Shown: positions 17,189 to 25,547 of the stretch, one piece after another
Layout of the letters: every line of letters starts with the position of its first letter
Numbering within the stretch: the stretch's first letter is position 1
Origin: Colimorpha_A sp900556615
GTDB taxonomy: Bacteria; Bacillota; Clostridia; Oscillospirales; CAG-272
Assembly: GCA_963598415.1 (NCBI GenBank)
Contig: CAVBUH010000058.1
Location: forward strand, 1 to 64,000
DNA length: 64,000 nt
Direction: 5' to 3'
Notes under the pieces: generated by a model
What the model was told of the DNA's origin: nothing
The model's input: only the letters and a program-made list of their open reading frames with translations
Databases searched by the model: none
Program-made: the position numbers and the translations under genes

Positions 17189-18556
17189 AAAAAATTAACA
17201 CACAGTGAAAAAACTGCGGTGATTGCCGCGGGAGTAATACTTTTTTTGTTTATCGGCGTTTCTGTGCTTGCTGTCATTCTTTTTGGTATGCTTGAGGATA
17301 CTGAAAACAATTTTGCGGATTACAGAAAGAAAACCGAGATTAAACTTTCCGATCTTGAAAAGAATCATAACAACTCCCTGAATGATGTTTCCGAGCTCAA
17401 AAACGATCTTGAGCTTGCCGAAAAAAATAAAGCGGAGCTTGAAAAGTATATTGCTCAGATCGAAGCGGAAATGAAAGAGATGGAAGAGGGATTCGGCGAT
17501 AAGGACGAGCTATACGGAGCTCTCAGCAGTCAGCTTTCCGAACTTAAAAAGATTCTTGAAGAGAAACAAACCGAAATTGACGCGTTAAAGCAAGATATAA
17601 CAGAGCTTGAAAAAGTTTACAGCGTTGATTTGAACAGTCAGATTCAGATATTGTCCGAGCTTGAAGCATTGCTTTCCGAAGGCGCGCCGATGAATAAAAA
17701 CGAATCGGTGATTTTGAATCCCGACGGAACCCCCATGCTTGGTGATGACGGTCTTCCTGCAAAGGATATAACCTATGTTTATCCGAAAATATCGGTATAT
17801 TATGAGGATCTCGAAAGAGGTTATAAATATGTTTGGAACGGAGATGCGGTTTATTCCTCCGCAAGCTGTGTAAAGGCGCCTTTTGCACTCACGGTACTGT
17901 CTGCGGCGTCGAAAGAAAAAGCGGAATATGATAAAAAGATCGCGGATCTTATCGCCCAAAACGGAAACGGGGGGGTTCTTCCGGATTTTACGCCTGTATA
18001 TGATTTTAATAAAATTTTCACCTATACCGAAGATAAATACCGTGCAGGCTCGGGGGTAATAAAAAATGAAGAATACGGCGTAGAATATACATATCTTGAG
18101 CTTATGCGATTGCTTCTTGAATATAGTGACAATGTTGCTTTTGCTGAACTTAGGGCAGAATACGGAACCGATATGCTTAAGAAATTCGCCAAGCAAATAA
18201 ACGCTGCCGCAATGAAAAACAATATCTATAATGCGTCAGCTATCGATCTCGGAAAAACAATGAAGGAAATCTATTACTTTATTGAGAGCGATGCGGAATA
18301 TGCTTCTTTTATGAAAGACGCTATGATGTCGTCTATACATACGGTAATGATCGGATACGGTGTGGCTCCTAAGAAGATTGCACATAAGTACGGGTGGGAC
18401 ACAGGGGCATATCATGATATGGCTATCGTCTATGATGCTCACCCCTATGTTCTGGTTATCATGTCGGATATGGAGAAAGGAGGAAAAGAAATCAATTCAT
18501 ATATACAGGAGGTAGTTTCCCTCATTGATGATTTGCATGAAAATTTTTATAGGTGA
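17186..18556 (+). CDS. Membrane-anchored class A beta-lactamase-like serine hydrolase
   Basis: A 456-residue protein: cytoplasmic lysine-rich start, one membrane span (residues 12-35), a coiled coil of about 120 residues (40-165), then a serine beta-lactamase/D,D-peptidase fold. SCVKAPF supplies the SxxK nucleophile, SDN in LLEYSDNVAF is the second motif, and HKYGWDTGAYHD is where KTG normally stands, with Tyr replacing Thr. The family includes class A beta-lactamases and penicillin-recognising enzymes; the stalk and anchor argue for a cell-wall role rather than a secreted resistance enzyme. In-frame ATGs upstream to 17015 give no signal peptide, so I start at MKKLTHSEK. Its stop overlaps the start region of the next gene. 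Confidence 0.8.
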   Translation: MKKLTHSEKTAVIAAGVILFLFIGVSVLAVILFGMLEDTENNFADYRKKTEIKLSDLEKNHNNSLNDVSELKNDLELAEKNKAELEKYIAQIEAEMKEMEEGFGDKDELYGALSSQLSELKKILEEKQTEIDALKQDITELEKVYSVDLNSQIQILSELEALLSEGAPMNKNESVILNPDGTPMLGDDGLPAKDITYVYPKISVYYEDLERGYKYVWNGDAVYSSASCVKAPFALTVLSAASKEKAEYDKKIADLIAQNGNGGVLPDFTPVYDFNKIFTYTEDKYRAGSGVIKNEEYGVEYTYLELMRLLLEYSDNVAFAELRAEYGTDMLKKFAKQINAAAMKNNIYNASAIDLGKTMKEIYYFIESDAEYASFMKDAMMSSIHTVMIGYGVAPKKIAHKYGWDTGAYHDMAIVYDAHPYVLVIMSDMEKGGKEINSYIQEVVSLIDDLHENFYR

Positions 18557-18567
18557 GTGATAATATT

Positions 18568-20283
18568 GTGAGAAAATTATACGCTGCCGGCAACGGTTCT
18601 GTTTTATTTGTTTCCGGGAATTGTGTTGTCGATCATATCGGAACCTATTCGATTAACTTTTTTACTGCTGATCTTGATATGGATGGTGTTCTGTGCAAAA
18701 AGGAGTATATCCCCGGTGCGGTCGTAATTCGTTTTATCGGAAGGTCTCCTCTCGAAAAATCGGATGATTTGCATGCGGAAGTTAAGCTTACGGTCTATGC
18801 CGACCCGTTCTCGCAGATTATATTTATTTCGATTGCCGCCATGTTTGATGTACACATAAAGATTCAGCCTTGCGAGAAGGTGAGATTTGAATTTTTTGAG
18901 AGCTATTCTTCCGATCTTGAAAAGCGGTCCTGCCTTAAACTGCTGCGGGAGGAAACGGCAATGTATCTCATGGCTGATGTGAACAGTGAGTTTGATAGAG
19001 AAAATATGCTTTTTCATATTAAACCGGGTTATTCAAGGCTCTTTGTGACCGTTCCGTCAGATGAAGAAAATTTCTTGAAATTCAAGGCACTTCTTAAAAA
19101 AATGCCTCCCGTTCTTATTTTCGATTCATCGCCTTCCGATTTATTGTATAAAAGTGTTTGCCGAAGAAAAAACTTGTTTTTTAAATGCAGAACAAATTTA
19201 AATGGGCTATCGGTAAAGTGGCAGGATATGATATCCTACTGCAGAGAAACCGTATATAATTTTCAATCGAAAAACGGAGGCTTTTTCAGTCTCGAGAATT
19301 CTTTTAATATGATTGATATGTGCCGTATTTTTCGGTTTCTTATTGCCGACGGAGATCAGCTTCAGGCAAAGGCTTTTGCAGAATTTATTTATTCTGTATT
19401 TGAAAAATATCGCAGCATACCGTTTGTGTGTAATCCTGACAAAAACAGAGCGATTTTTTTAGAAAACACATATAATCCGGCGGGAGATGCGGTTCTTATT
19501 TCGTTATATGAGTATGAAAAACAATTCGGTTCTTCTCACGATTCAAGAATTTCTGCAATAGCTGATACCGTTATGAAAAACGATTATCGATTGGTCAAAG
19601 GGGGAATGATGCCATTTTCCGGAATGGAGGGGTATTTTTATAATGCCCTAATGAAGCCGTGGCAAAGATTTCAAGGTTCGGCTGAATCCACGATGTGCTT
19701 TCTCGGCGCGGCAAGACGTTATCTTGACATTATGGCAGATAAGCGAGATACACCGCAATACAAACGGATTGCAATGCTTGTAAAATACACAGTCGATGTA
19801 TTTCCCGAAAATTTTTTTAGCGGAGAAAAGGTTTATCTTAATGCCCCGAAGCGTGCGGAACGGACCTATCATCCTCATACACTTTCCGGATTATGTGATA
19901 ATTGTTTTAGATTCGGCCGTCTGGTTTACCGCTCGCATCGGTATCTTTGCGGCAAGTGCGAAGATATTGCGGATAAGCTGACTCATTCCTGCTGCGGAAG
20001 GGCATTTTTTAACGGAGCGGTTTTTCTCGACAGATATGTCGGGGCGGGATTATTTCCGGATAATACTGTATTTGAAGATATTTCCCCCGAGAAAATGAAT
20101 ACGGACGGTTTGATTATGAGCATAAAATATTACTGTCAGAGAAGGGATATACAGGCTCTTTTTCTATCTGAGCTTATATCAAGATATGAGAATTATCCCA
20201 AACGGTTTTCCTTTGCCCAATTATGCCACGCAGCAGCGGAAACGGTCCGTATGCAGGCAAACGTCAGAAAAACAAACAATTAG
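18568..20283 (+). CDS. Conserved-looking protein of unknown function with zinc-ribbon-like cysteines
   Basis: A 571-residue, apparently soluble protein that I do not recognise. Residues 1-150 look beta-rich. Residues about 220-420 are helix-rich with regularly spaced segments (NGGFFSLENSFNMIDMCRIF, NTYNPAGDAVLISLYEYEK, GSAESTMCFLGAARRYL) reminiscent of alpha/alpha-toroid glycosidases or lyases. Residues about 440-480 carry CDNC and CGKC pairs 18-19 residues apart followed by HSCC, likely a zinc ribbon. No signal peptide. A GTG at 18568 has GGTGAG about ten bases upstream; a GTG at 18553 overlapping the previous stop is the alternative. It sits between the beta-lactamase-like gene and DUF554 as part of a tight run of genes. 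Confidence 0.65.
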   Translation: MRKLYAAGNGSVLFVSGNCVVDHIGTYSINFFTADLDMDGVLCKKEYIPGAVVIRFIGRSPLEKSDDLHAEVKLTVYADPFSQIIFISIAAMFDVHIKIQPCEKVRFEFFESYSSDLEKRSCLKLLREETAMYLMADVNSEFDRENMLFHIKPGYSRLFVTVPSDEENFLKFKALLKKMPPVLIFDSSPSDLLYKSVCRRKNLFFKCRTNLNGLSVKWQDMISYCRETVYNFQSKNGGFFSLENSFNMIDMCRIFRFLIADGDQLQAKAFAEFIYSVFEKYRSIPFVCNPDKNRAIFLENTYNPAGDAVLISLYEYEKQFGSSHDSRISAIADTVMKNDYRLVKGGMMPFSGMEGYFYNALMKPWQRFQGSAESTMCFLGAARRYLDIMADKRDTPQYKRIAMLVKYTVDVFPENFFSGEKVYLNAPKRAERTYHPHTLSGLCDNCFRFGRLVYRSHRYLCGKCEDIADKLTHSCCGRAFFNGAVFLDRYVGAGLFPDNTVFEDISPEKMNTDGLIMSIKYYCQRRDIQALFLSELISRYENYPKRFSFAQLCHAAAETVRMQANVRKTNN

Positions 20284-20295
20284 TGGGTTAAATTT

Positions 20296-20997
20296 ATGAT
20301 AGGTGTAACAGTAAATACGGTTGCAGTGCTTTTGGGTGGGCTTATCGGCTGTATGATAAAAAAGGGCTTTAAAAATAAAGTTGCGGATGCAATCATGTTT
20401 GGACTCGGACTATGTACCGTTTATATCGGTATCTCCGGTATGTTTGAGGGCAATAATATATTGATTCTGATTATCTCTGTAGCCGCCGGAGCAGCTGTCG
20501 GTACGGCGCTCGATATAGACGGAAAAATCAAGCGTGTGGCGCATTCCGTAGAAAACAAATTCAGAAACAATACGGGACGGCAATCGGTTGCGGACGGTAT
20601 AATAGGCGGCAGTCTTCTTTTTTGTGTTGGCGCTATGGCTGTGGTGGGATCACTTAATGCGGGCTTCGGAGACAACACTATGCTTTATACCAAATCAATG
20701 CTTGATTTTGTTGCTTCTATGATGCTGGCGGTCAGCCTTGGCGTGGGAGTAGCGCTTTCATCCGTTACGGTTTTGATTTTTCAGGGAAGTATTGCACTTT
20801 TAGCGGTGTTTATAAAGCCATATCTTACAGTGGAACTGATATCGGAGCTGACCTGTACCGGATCATTGCTTATTACCATTATCGGTCTCAATATGACGGG
20901 TATGACAAAAGCGAAGGTTGCCGATTATCTTCCGTCCCTTCTCTTTGTGCCGGTACTTTATTATATTTTTGAACAAATACCGCTGTTTTCGGTTTGA
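20296..20997 (+). CDS. DUF554 family integral membrane protein
   Basis: A 233-residue membrane protein with seven or so hydrophobic segments. The opening MIGVTVNTVAVLLGGLIGCM, the loop QSVADGIIGGSLLFCVGAMAV and the phrase GDNTMLYTKSMLDFVASM are typical of DUF554 (YdfK-like) proteins. The family is an uncharacterised transporter-like group. Twelve bases follow the previous gene and nine separate it from the next, so all are probably co-transcribed. Confidence 0.88.
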   Translation: MIGVTVNTVAVLLGGLIGCMIKKGFKNKVADAIMFGLGLCTVYIGISGMFEGNNILILIISVAAGAAVGTALDIDGKIKRVAHSVENKFRNNTGRQSVADGIIGGSLLFCVGAMAVVGSLNAGFGDNTMLYTKSMLDFVASMMLAVSLGVGVALSSVTVLIFQGSIALLAVFIKPYLTVELISELTCTGSLLITIIGLNMTGMTKAKVADYLPSLLFVPVLYYIFEQIPLFSV

Positions 20998-21006
20998 GGA
21001 GCAGAC

Positions 21007-22137
21007 ATGAATATTGATGATAAGGTGGCGTTGTGTCGCTGCGAAGAATATGACGTACGGAAAATTTTTGAGTTTCTGAAAGGAATGTCAGAACAGCTTG
21101 GAATTACGCCAAACGAAATTAAAGATAAGACTGTTATTATAAAACCCAATCTTTTGCTTGCCTTTCCTCCTGAAAAAGCGGCCACCACGCATCCTGATGT
21201 TGTCTCTGCGGCGGCGCTTCTTTTCAGTCAGTGGGGAGCCCGGAGGGTTACGATTGCGGAAAGTCCTGGAGGAATCTATAACGAAAAGAATTTGGAGCGA
21301 GTGTACACGGTAACCGGAATGAAGGAGGCTGCCGCTCAAAGCGGAGCATACCTGAACCGTGAGCTCGGATGGACGGAATTTTCCACACCGAATGGAAAGG
21401 TATCCAAAACCGTTAATCTAATTAATCCCGTTTACGAAGCTGACGTTATTGTGAACATATGCAAAATGAAAACGCATTCTCTTGCCGTTATGACAGGAGC
21501 TGCGAAAAATCTTTTCGGTGTGATTCCCGGAATAATGAAGTTTGAGATGCATGCAAGATTCAAAAAACCGGAGGATTTCTTTTCTATGGTTATTGATCTT
21601 GATGAACAGCTTGCAAAATCTCACAATGTAATCCACATATGCGATGGAATAATGGGTATGGAGGGGGACGGACCGTCAGGCGGAATCCCCAAAAAAGCGG
21701 GAGTGTTACTGATGAGCCGAAATCCCTTTAATCTTGACTGCGTTTCGGCTCGTATCATGAGACTTGACGATAGAGTCAGGTTTATTTCTCTTGCCGCGGA
21801 AAGAGGACTATGCCCGAAAGTTTTCGATAAAATCAGTATTATCGGTAGTCGTCCGGAGGAAATTGAGTGCGGGAGCTTTGCACTTCCCGATGCGGCGAAA
21901 GGCAAAAAGTTTGATCTGATACCACCGTTTCTTCAGCCGCGCCCTGTTATAGACGGAAAAGTATGCAGAGGCTGCGGCATGTGCGTGAAAAGCTGTCCTC
22001 AGCATACGATCTCCGTAAAAAACGGCAAAGCAAAAATTAATCATGATAGGTGTATCAGATGCTATTGCTGTCAGGAGCTTTGTACTTTTCGCGCAGTAAA
22101 GATTAAAAAAAGCTTTATATACAGGCTGGTGGAATGA
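21007..22137 (+). CDS. DUF362 protein with C-terminal 2x[4Fe-4S] ferredoxin domain
   Basis: A 376-residue protein. Residues 1-300 match the DUF362 domain (KDKTVIIKPNLL, THPDVVSAA, NICKMKTHSLAVMTGAAKNL). Residues about 315-365 carry two ferredoxin motifs, CRGCGMCVKSCP and CIRCYCCQELCTF, each with a CxxCxxCxxxC arrangement for a 4Fe-4S cluster. DUF362-ferredoxin fusions are common in anaerobes; their redox partner is not established. It is soluble and cytoplasmic. The stop overlaps the ispE start in ATGATG. Confidence 0.9.
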   Translation: MNIDDKVALCRCEEYDVRKIFEFLKGMSEQLGITPNEIKDKTVIIKPNLLLAFPPEKAATTHPDVVSAAALLFSQWGARRVTIAESPGGIYNEKNLERVYTVTGMKEAAAQSGAYLNRELGWTEFSTPNGKVSKTVNLINPVYEADVIVNICKMKTHSLAVMTGAAKNLFGVIPGIMKFEMHARFKKPEDFFSMVIDLDEQLAKSHNVIHICDGIMGMEGDGPSGGIPKKAGVLLMSRNPFNLDCVSARIMRLDDRVRFISLAAERGLCPKVFDKISIIGSRPEEIECGSFALPDAAKGKKFDLIPPFLQPRPVIDGKVCRGCGMCVKSCPQHTISVKNGKAKINHDRCIRCYCCQELCTFRAVKIKKSFIYRLVE

Positions 22138-23003
22138 TGAATATTGATATGAAAAAAACTGTTATCGAATCGGCGTATGCAAAAATTAATCTGTGGCTTG
22201 AGATTCTCGGTAGACGGGAAGACGGCTATCACAATATCAGAAGCATCATGCAGACGGTCTCTCTTTGCGATACTGTTACCGTAAGGCTTACCGAGAGGGA
22301 AGTGGGCATGACTTGTTCGGACAGTACTCTTTCCTGCGGACGGGATAACCTTTGTGTAAGAGCGGCAGAGATTTTTATTCAAGAGTGCGGCGGTGGCTTC
22401 GGTGTATCCCTTCATCTTGAGAAAAATATTCCGAGAGAAGCCGGGCTTGGCGGGGGAAGCGCTGACGCTGCAGCGGTTCTGAGAGCCTTGAATACTCTTT
22501 GCGGAGAGTTTTTTGATACGGATTTTCTGAGAAAGATGGGAAAAAAACTCGGCGCGGATGTACCATTTTGCATATCCGGCGGAACGGCTCTTGCAGAAGG
22601 GGTTGGAGAGATTCTCTCTGAATATTATTCCATCCCCGATTGTTTTATTGTAGTAAGCGGGGGTGTCGGTCATATTTCCACGCCGGAAGCTTATCGCAGA
22701 ATTGATTCTGTGCCCGATGTCTGCGGAAGAGATTTTGGTTCTTTTCAAGAGGCAATGAAAACAGGAGACCTTGCCGTAATCGGCAAAAACCTTTACAACC
22801 GTTTTGAGGATGCGGTTCCGGAGGCTTTGGAAATAAAGGCAATTTTGCTGTCAAGCGGCGCGGCGGGAACTCTTATGAGCGGGTCGGGCTCTGCCGTATT
22901 TGGACTTTTTGATTCCTTGAAAAAAGTCGACATGGCTTGTGCTTTGCTTGAGAAGGCAGGACTTTCATCTTATATCTGTCATCCGATAAAACAGTATCAC
23001 TGA
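22134..23003 (+). CDS. ispE: 4-diphosphocytidyl-2-C-methyl-D-erythritol kinase
   Basis: A 289-residue GHMP kinase of the methylerythritol phosphate route to isoprenoids; it phosphorylates CDP-methylerythritol at the 2-position. Motif 1 AYAKINLWLEILGRREDGYH, the ATP loop PREAGLGGGSADAA and motif 3 LMSGSGSAVFGLF are intact. Length is normal. The start overlaps the DUF362 stop by four bases; a second ATG one codon on is equally plausible. The stop codon lies inside TATCACTGAATCA, the left end of a composite family B/A repeat, so the C-terminus may have been set by that insertion. Confidence 0.95.
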   Translation: MMNIDMKKTVIESAYAKINLWLEILGRREDGYHNIRSIMQTVSLCDTVTVRLTEREVGMTCSDSTLSCGRDNLCVRAAEIFIQECGGGFGVSLHLEKNIPREAGLGGGSADAAAVLRALNTLCGEFFDTDFLRKMGKKLGADVPFCISGGTALAEGVGEILSEYYSIPDCFIVVSGGVGHISTPEAYRRIDSVPDVCGRDFGSFQEAMKTGDLAVIGKNLYNRFEDAVPEALEIKAILLSSGAAGTLMSGSGSAVFGLFDSLKKVDMACALLEKAGLSSYICHPIKQYH

Positions 23004-23274
23004 ATCAGGCTGTTTCGAGGCAATACCGCACAATTCCAAAAGGCAGAGATGTGCAGTCATATTTTTCATCAAACGATACCAATTAGGGGTAGAAGCGGCT
23101 CCTTTGCCGACGGAATTTTTGAAGTGTGACGGTATACGGACAAGCAGATATGCCGTTAAGGCACAAGCTGTGAACATGGCGGTGTTGCCTTAATCATATT
23201 CCTGCGCTTTTTGCCTTGCCGTTCAAAAAATCATCTCGGAAATCTGCATAGTCGATTGATTAGCCATTCCTTAG
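22993..23274 (+). mobile_element. Family B repeat with nested family A element
   Basis: Left remnant TATCACTGAATCAGGC, then family A copy 6, then TTTTTGCCTTGCCGTTC, AAAAAATCATCTCGG and a right inverted end (GATTGATTAGCCATTCCTTA). The A copy is at the same position within B as in 1896-2207, and the bases following A (ATATTCC[C/T]GCG) are the same in both, so the composite probably spread as one unit. Confidence 0.75.
23016..23193 (+). mobile_element. Family A repeat (~178 bp), copy 6
   Basis: Left end GAGGCAATACCGCACAATT (left-1, altered internally), right end GGCGGTGTTGCCTTAA (right-2). The core ATTTTTCATCAAACGATACC is present. Confidence 0.85.
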
Positions 23275-23389
23275 GTCAGTATAAGAATTATCGTGATACA
23301 ATTATCAACGGAAAAATATGAAAAATAATTTTTTATAATCGTTTTAAAGAAATGACAGAGGATTCCGTCCAAAAATCAATAAAAGGCGA

Positions 23390-23434
23390 GGGCTGTTTGC
23401 GGTTTGTGCAAACAGCCCAAATATTTCGTTTTTT
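23390..23434 (+). terminator. Terminator between convergent ispE and DUF3267 genes
   Basis: GGGCTGTTTGC pairs perfectly with GCAAACAGCCC around a seven-base loop; a T-run follows at 23426-23434 on the plus strand. Confidence 0.7.
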
Positions 23435-23440
23435 CAAGCG

Positions 23441-24022
23441 TTAATTCTTGTAATAGACAGTCATTGAAGTACCGATATCCTTGACCAGAATATCACGGGG
23501 CATTTTGATAAATTGAAAAGCTACATACAGATCTCCCGCCGCACCGGATATGTTTGCCGTTTGGATAAAATATATCGGCCAAAACCATAAATCAGGCAGA
23601 AATGCATTTATCAGATCGATGATAATTCCCCATATTACCACGGGGGAAAGCGCAATGATAATGTAGCATTTTTTATTATAATACGCAGAGCTTCCCGCAT
23701 ATGCATAGAGACCGGTGAAGCCGTACTTCGGCCGGGTTTTGCTGTATATCCGCATAAAAACACCATGAACCAACTCGTGAAGGATAATATAAACGACTAC
23801 TCCCGCAAGCATAACTGCAAATCTTAAAATATATTCGGACAGACCGCGGGACATGTCAAACAGATAGCTGAGCGGCAGGTGAAGATGACCGAAAGCGAGC
23901 ATAACAGCGAAAATAAAAAACGAAAAGGCGTTCACAAGCAAAGCCGTTTTTTTATCATTTTGAAGGTCAAGCTTAAATATTTCCGAATAATTATCAGGAA
24001 GCGATAGAGTGTTTTTTATCAT
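23441..24022 (-). CDS. DUF3267 membrane zincin
   Basis: A 193-residue membrane protein. Hydrophobic segments near residues 25-48, 65-88, 115-135 and 140-165. HELVHG near residue 82 is an HExxH zinc site within or beside the second span, as in DUF3267 putative zincin peptidases. ISGAAGDLYVAF near the C-terminus is a conserved family phrase and could hold a further ligand (Asp). GGAG precedes the ATG at 24022; longer upstream translation is not supported by a binding site. The substrate is unknown. Confidence 0.8.
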   Translation of the reverse strand: MIKNTLSLPDNYSEIFKLDLQNDKKTALLVNAFSFFIFAVMLAFGHLHLPLSYLFDMSRGLSEYILRFAVMLAGVVVYIILHELVHGVFMRIYSKTRPKYGFTGLYAYAGSSAYYNKKCYIIIALSPVVIWGIIIDLINAFLPDLWFWPIYFIQTANISGAAGDLYVAFQFIKMPRDILVKDIGTSMTVYYKN

Positions 24023-24066
24023 AAATAAGGGCTCCTTGGTTGTTATGCTTTGAAACGGATGTTTGC

Positions 24067-24402
24067 TCAGTCCATTTTTTCCGAAAGCTTTTTTCCTCCG
24101 AGAATGTGGAAATGCAGGTGCTTTACACTTTGACACCCATCTTCTCCGACATTTGTGATTACACGATAGCCGTTTTCTATTCCGGATGCTTTAGCAATTT
24201 CCGGTATCCTCTCAAAAATGTAGGAAACCACGGAACTGTTTTGTGGCGATACTTCATCTACTGAACTGATATGTTCTTTTGGGATTATCAGAATGTGAAC
24301 CGGCGCCTGTGGATTTATGTCGAGGAAAGCAAGGATACGCTCATCCTCGTACACTTTGCTTGAGGGAATTTCTCCTGAAACAATTTTACAGAAAAGACAC
24401 AT
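24067..24402 (-). CDS. HIT family nucleotide hydrolase/transferase
   Basis: A 111-residue HINT-branch histidine triad protein. The active-site motif HLHFHIL lies at residues 96-102 and CxxC zinc ligands (CLFCKI) open the protein; PQAPVHILIIPKEHI is the second family block. HINT enzymes hydrolyse adenosine phosphoramidates and aminoacyl-AMP. It is transcribed in the same direction as the DUF3267 gene 44 bases downstream. Confidence 0.92.
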   Translation of the reverse strand: MCLFCKIVSGEIPSSKVYEDERILAFLDINPQAPVHILIIPKEHISSVDEVSPQNSSVVSYIFERIPEIAKASGIENGYRVITNVGEDGCQSVKHLHFHILGGKKLSEKMD

Positions 24403-24461
24403 TTTTTACCTCCGTCCCGATAAAAATCGAAGAATTTGTATCGGGTATATCATTAAAAATA

Positions 24462-24490
24462 TTGACAAAAAGAGTAAGGTGCGATATAAT
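24462..24490 (+). promoter_or_regulatory. Consensus promoter for the DUF1858 gene
   Basis: TTGACA at 24462-24467 and TATAAT at 24485-24490 separated by 17 bases, an exact vegetative consensus. Divergent from the HIT gene. Confidence 0.88.
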
Positions 24491-24542
24491 GAGTACAATA
24501 ATATTATAGTGAATATTTATATTATAGCAAATGGGAGGAAAG

Positions 24543-24749
24543 ATGTCAATGCAAATTACAAAGGATACCATAATCGGAGATATACTGGATCATGATCCCG
24601 GAACGGCTCAATTCTTTTTTGAAATAGGTATGCACTGTCTCGGCTGCCCCGCTTCAAGGGGAGAAAGCATTGAAGCAGCTTGTATGGTTCACGGAACTGA
24701 TGCCGACGAACTTGTTGCCAAGATCAACGACTATCTCAGCAAAAAGTGA
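24543..24749 (+). CDS. DUF1858 domain protein
   Basis: A 68-residue protein of the family described as hybrid-cluster-protein-associated redox disulfide domain. ITKDTIIGDILDHDPGTAQF and the Cys pair in HCLGCPAS are diagnostic. The two cysteines are thought to form a redox disulfide. I start at the ATG preceded by GGGAGGAAAG; an ATG four codons earlier would place that site inside the gene. No hybrid cluster protein is nearby. Confidence 0.85.
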   Translation: MSMQITKDTIIGDILDHDPGTAQFFFEIGMHCLGCPASRGESIEAACMVHGTDADELVAKINDYLSKK

Positions 24750-24801
24750 AACTGCGGGCTGCCGTGACGGCGATGACTTTATTCCCGTGAATCTGTATGG
24801 A

Positions 24802-24836
24802 AGGGCTGTCGCGTTGAAACGCGGCAGCCCTTTGAT
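24802..24836 (+). terminator. Terminator after the DUF1858 gene
   Basis: GGGCTGTCGCGTT pairs with AACGCGGCAGCCC around a GA loop, followed by TTTG. It ends only about ten bases before the trmK start, so trmK needs either read-through or a promoter inside this gap. Confidence 0.7.
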
Positions 24837-24844
24837 TGAGGAAT

Positions 24845-25543
24845 ATGAAAGAAATAAAAAATAACGGTGCGCGTCTTTCGACGATAGCGCGGCTCGTGAG
24901 AGAGAATGTCTTGCTCATCGATGTGGGAAGCGATCATGGATATTTGCCGATATCTCTTGTATCAAGCGGAAGAATCAAACGGGCGATTGCTTCGGATGTT
25001 GTACCGGGACCGCTTTCAAAAGCGAAAAAAAACATATCGGCTGCCGGGCTTGAAGCTGAAATAGCGGTTGTTCTGTCGGATGGGCTTGATTTGATAGAAG
25101 TTGAATCTCCTTCTGATATTGTGATTGCCGGAATGGGTGGAGAACTGATCTCAAAAATTATCGATGCAAAACCGCAGGTGAAAAATGCGGATATACATTT
25201 GATTCTCCAGCCGATGACAAAGGCTGAATATTTAAGACGTTATCTTTGTGAAAACGGTTTTGAAATTATCTCGGAGCTTCTTGCCTGTGAAGGGAAAATA
25301 TATCAGATTATTTCCTGTCTATACACAGGAAGGTCATATGCACTCACCGAATGTGAGCTTGCTGTAGGAAAAAAATCTGCAAGGAATGAGGACGCACTTT
25401 TTCGCCGTTTTGTCAGCGGAAAACTCTCTTCGCTGAAAATCGCAGCAGAGGGAAAAGGGATGGCGGCGATAGATTGTACGGAAGAAATAAAATTGATATC
25501 GGCTCTTGAAGAGCTTTTGGATTCTGAAAGTAAGGAATGTTGA
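24845..25543 (+). CDS. trmK: tRNA (adenine(22)-N1)-methyltransferase
   Basis: A 232-residue Rossmann-fold methyltransferase that makes m1A22 in tRNA. The SAM loop LLIDVGSDHGYLPISLV, the DPPYGG-equivalent region IVIAGMGGELIS and the coiled C-terminal part fit TrmK (COG2384). The next gene is the Nif3-like protein, its usual neighbour in Firmicutes. The ATG at 24845 is preferred to the TTG at 24836, which overlaps the terminator tail. Confidence 0.92.
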   Translation: MKEIKNNGARLSTIARLVRENVLLIDVGSDHGYLPISLVSSGRIKRAIASDVVPGPLSKAKKNISAAGLEAEIAVVLSDGLDLIEVESPSDIVIAGMGGELISKIIDAKPQVKNADIHLILQPMTKAEYLRRYLCENGFEIISELLACEGKIYQIISCLYTGRSYALTECELAVGKKSARNEDALFRRFVSGKLSSLKIAAEGKGMAAIDCTEEIKLISALEELLDSESKEC

Positions 25544-25547
25544 TTAT

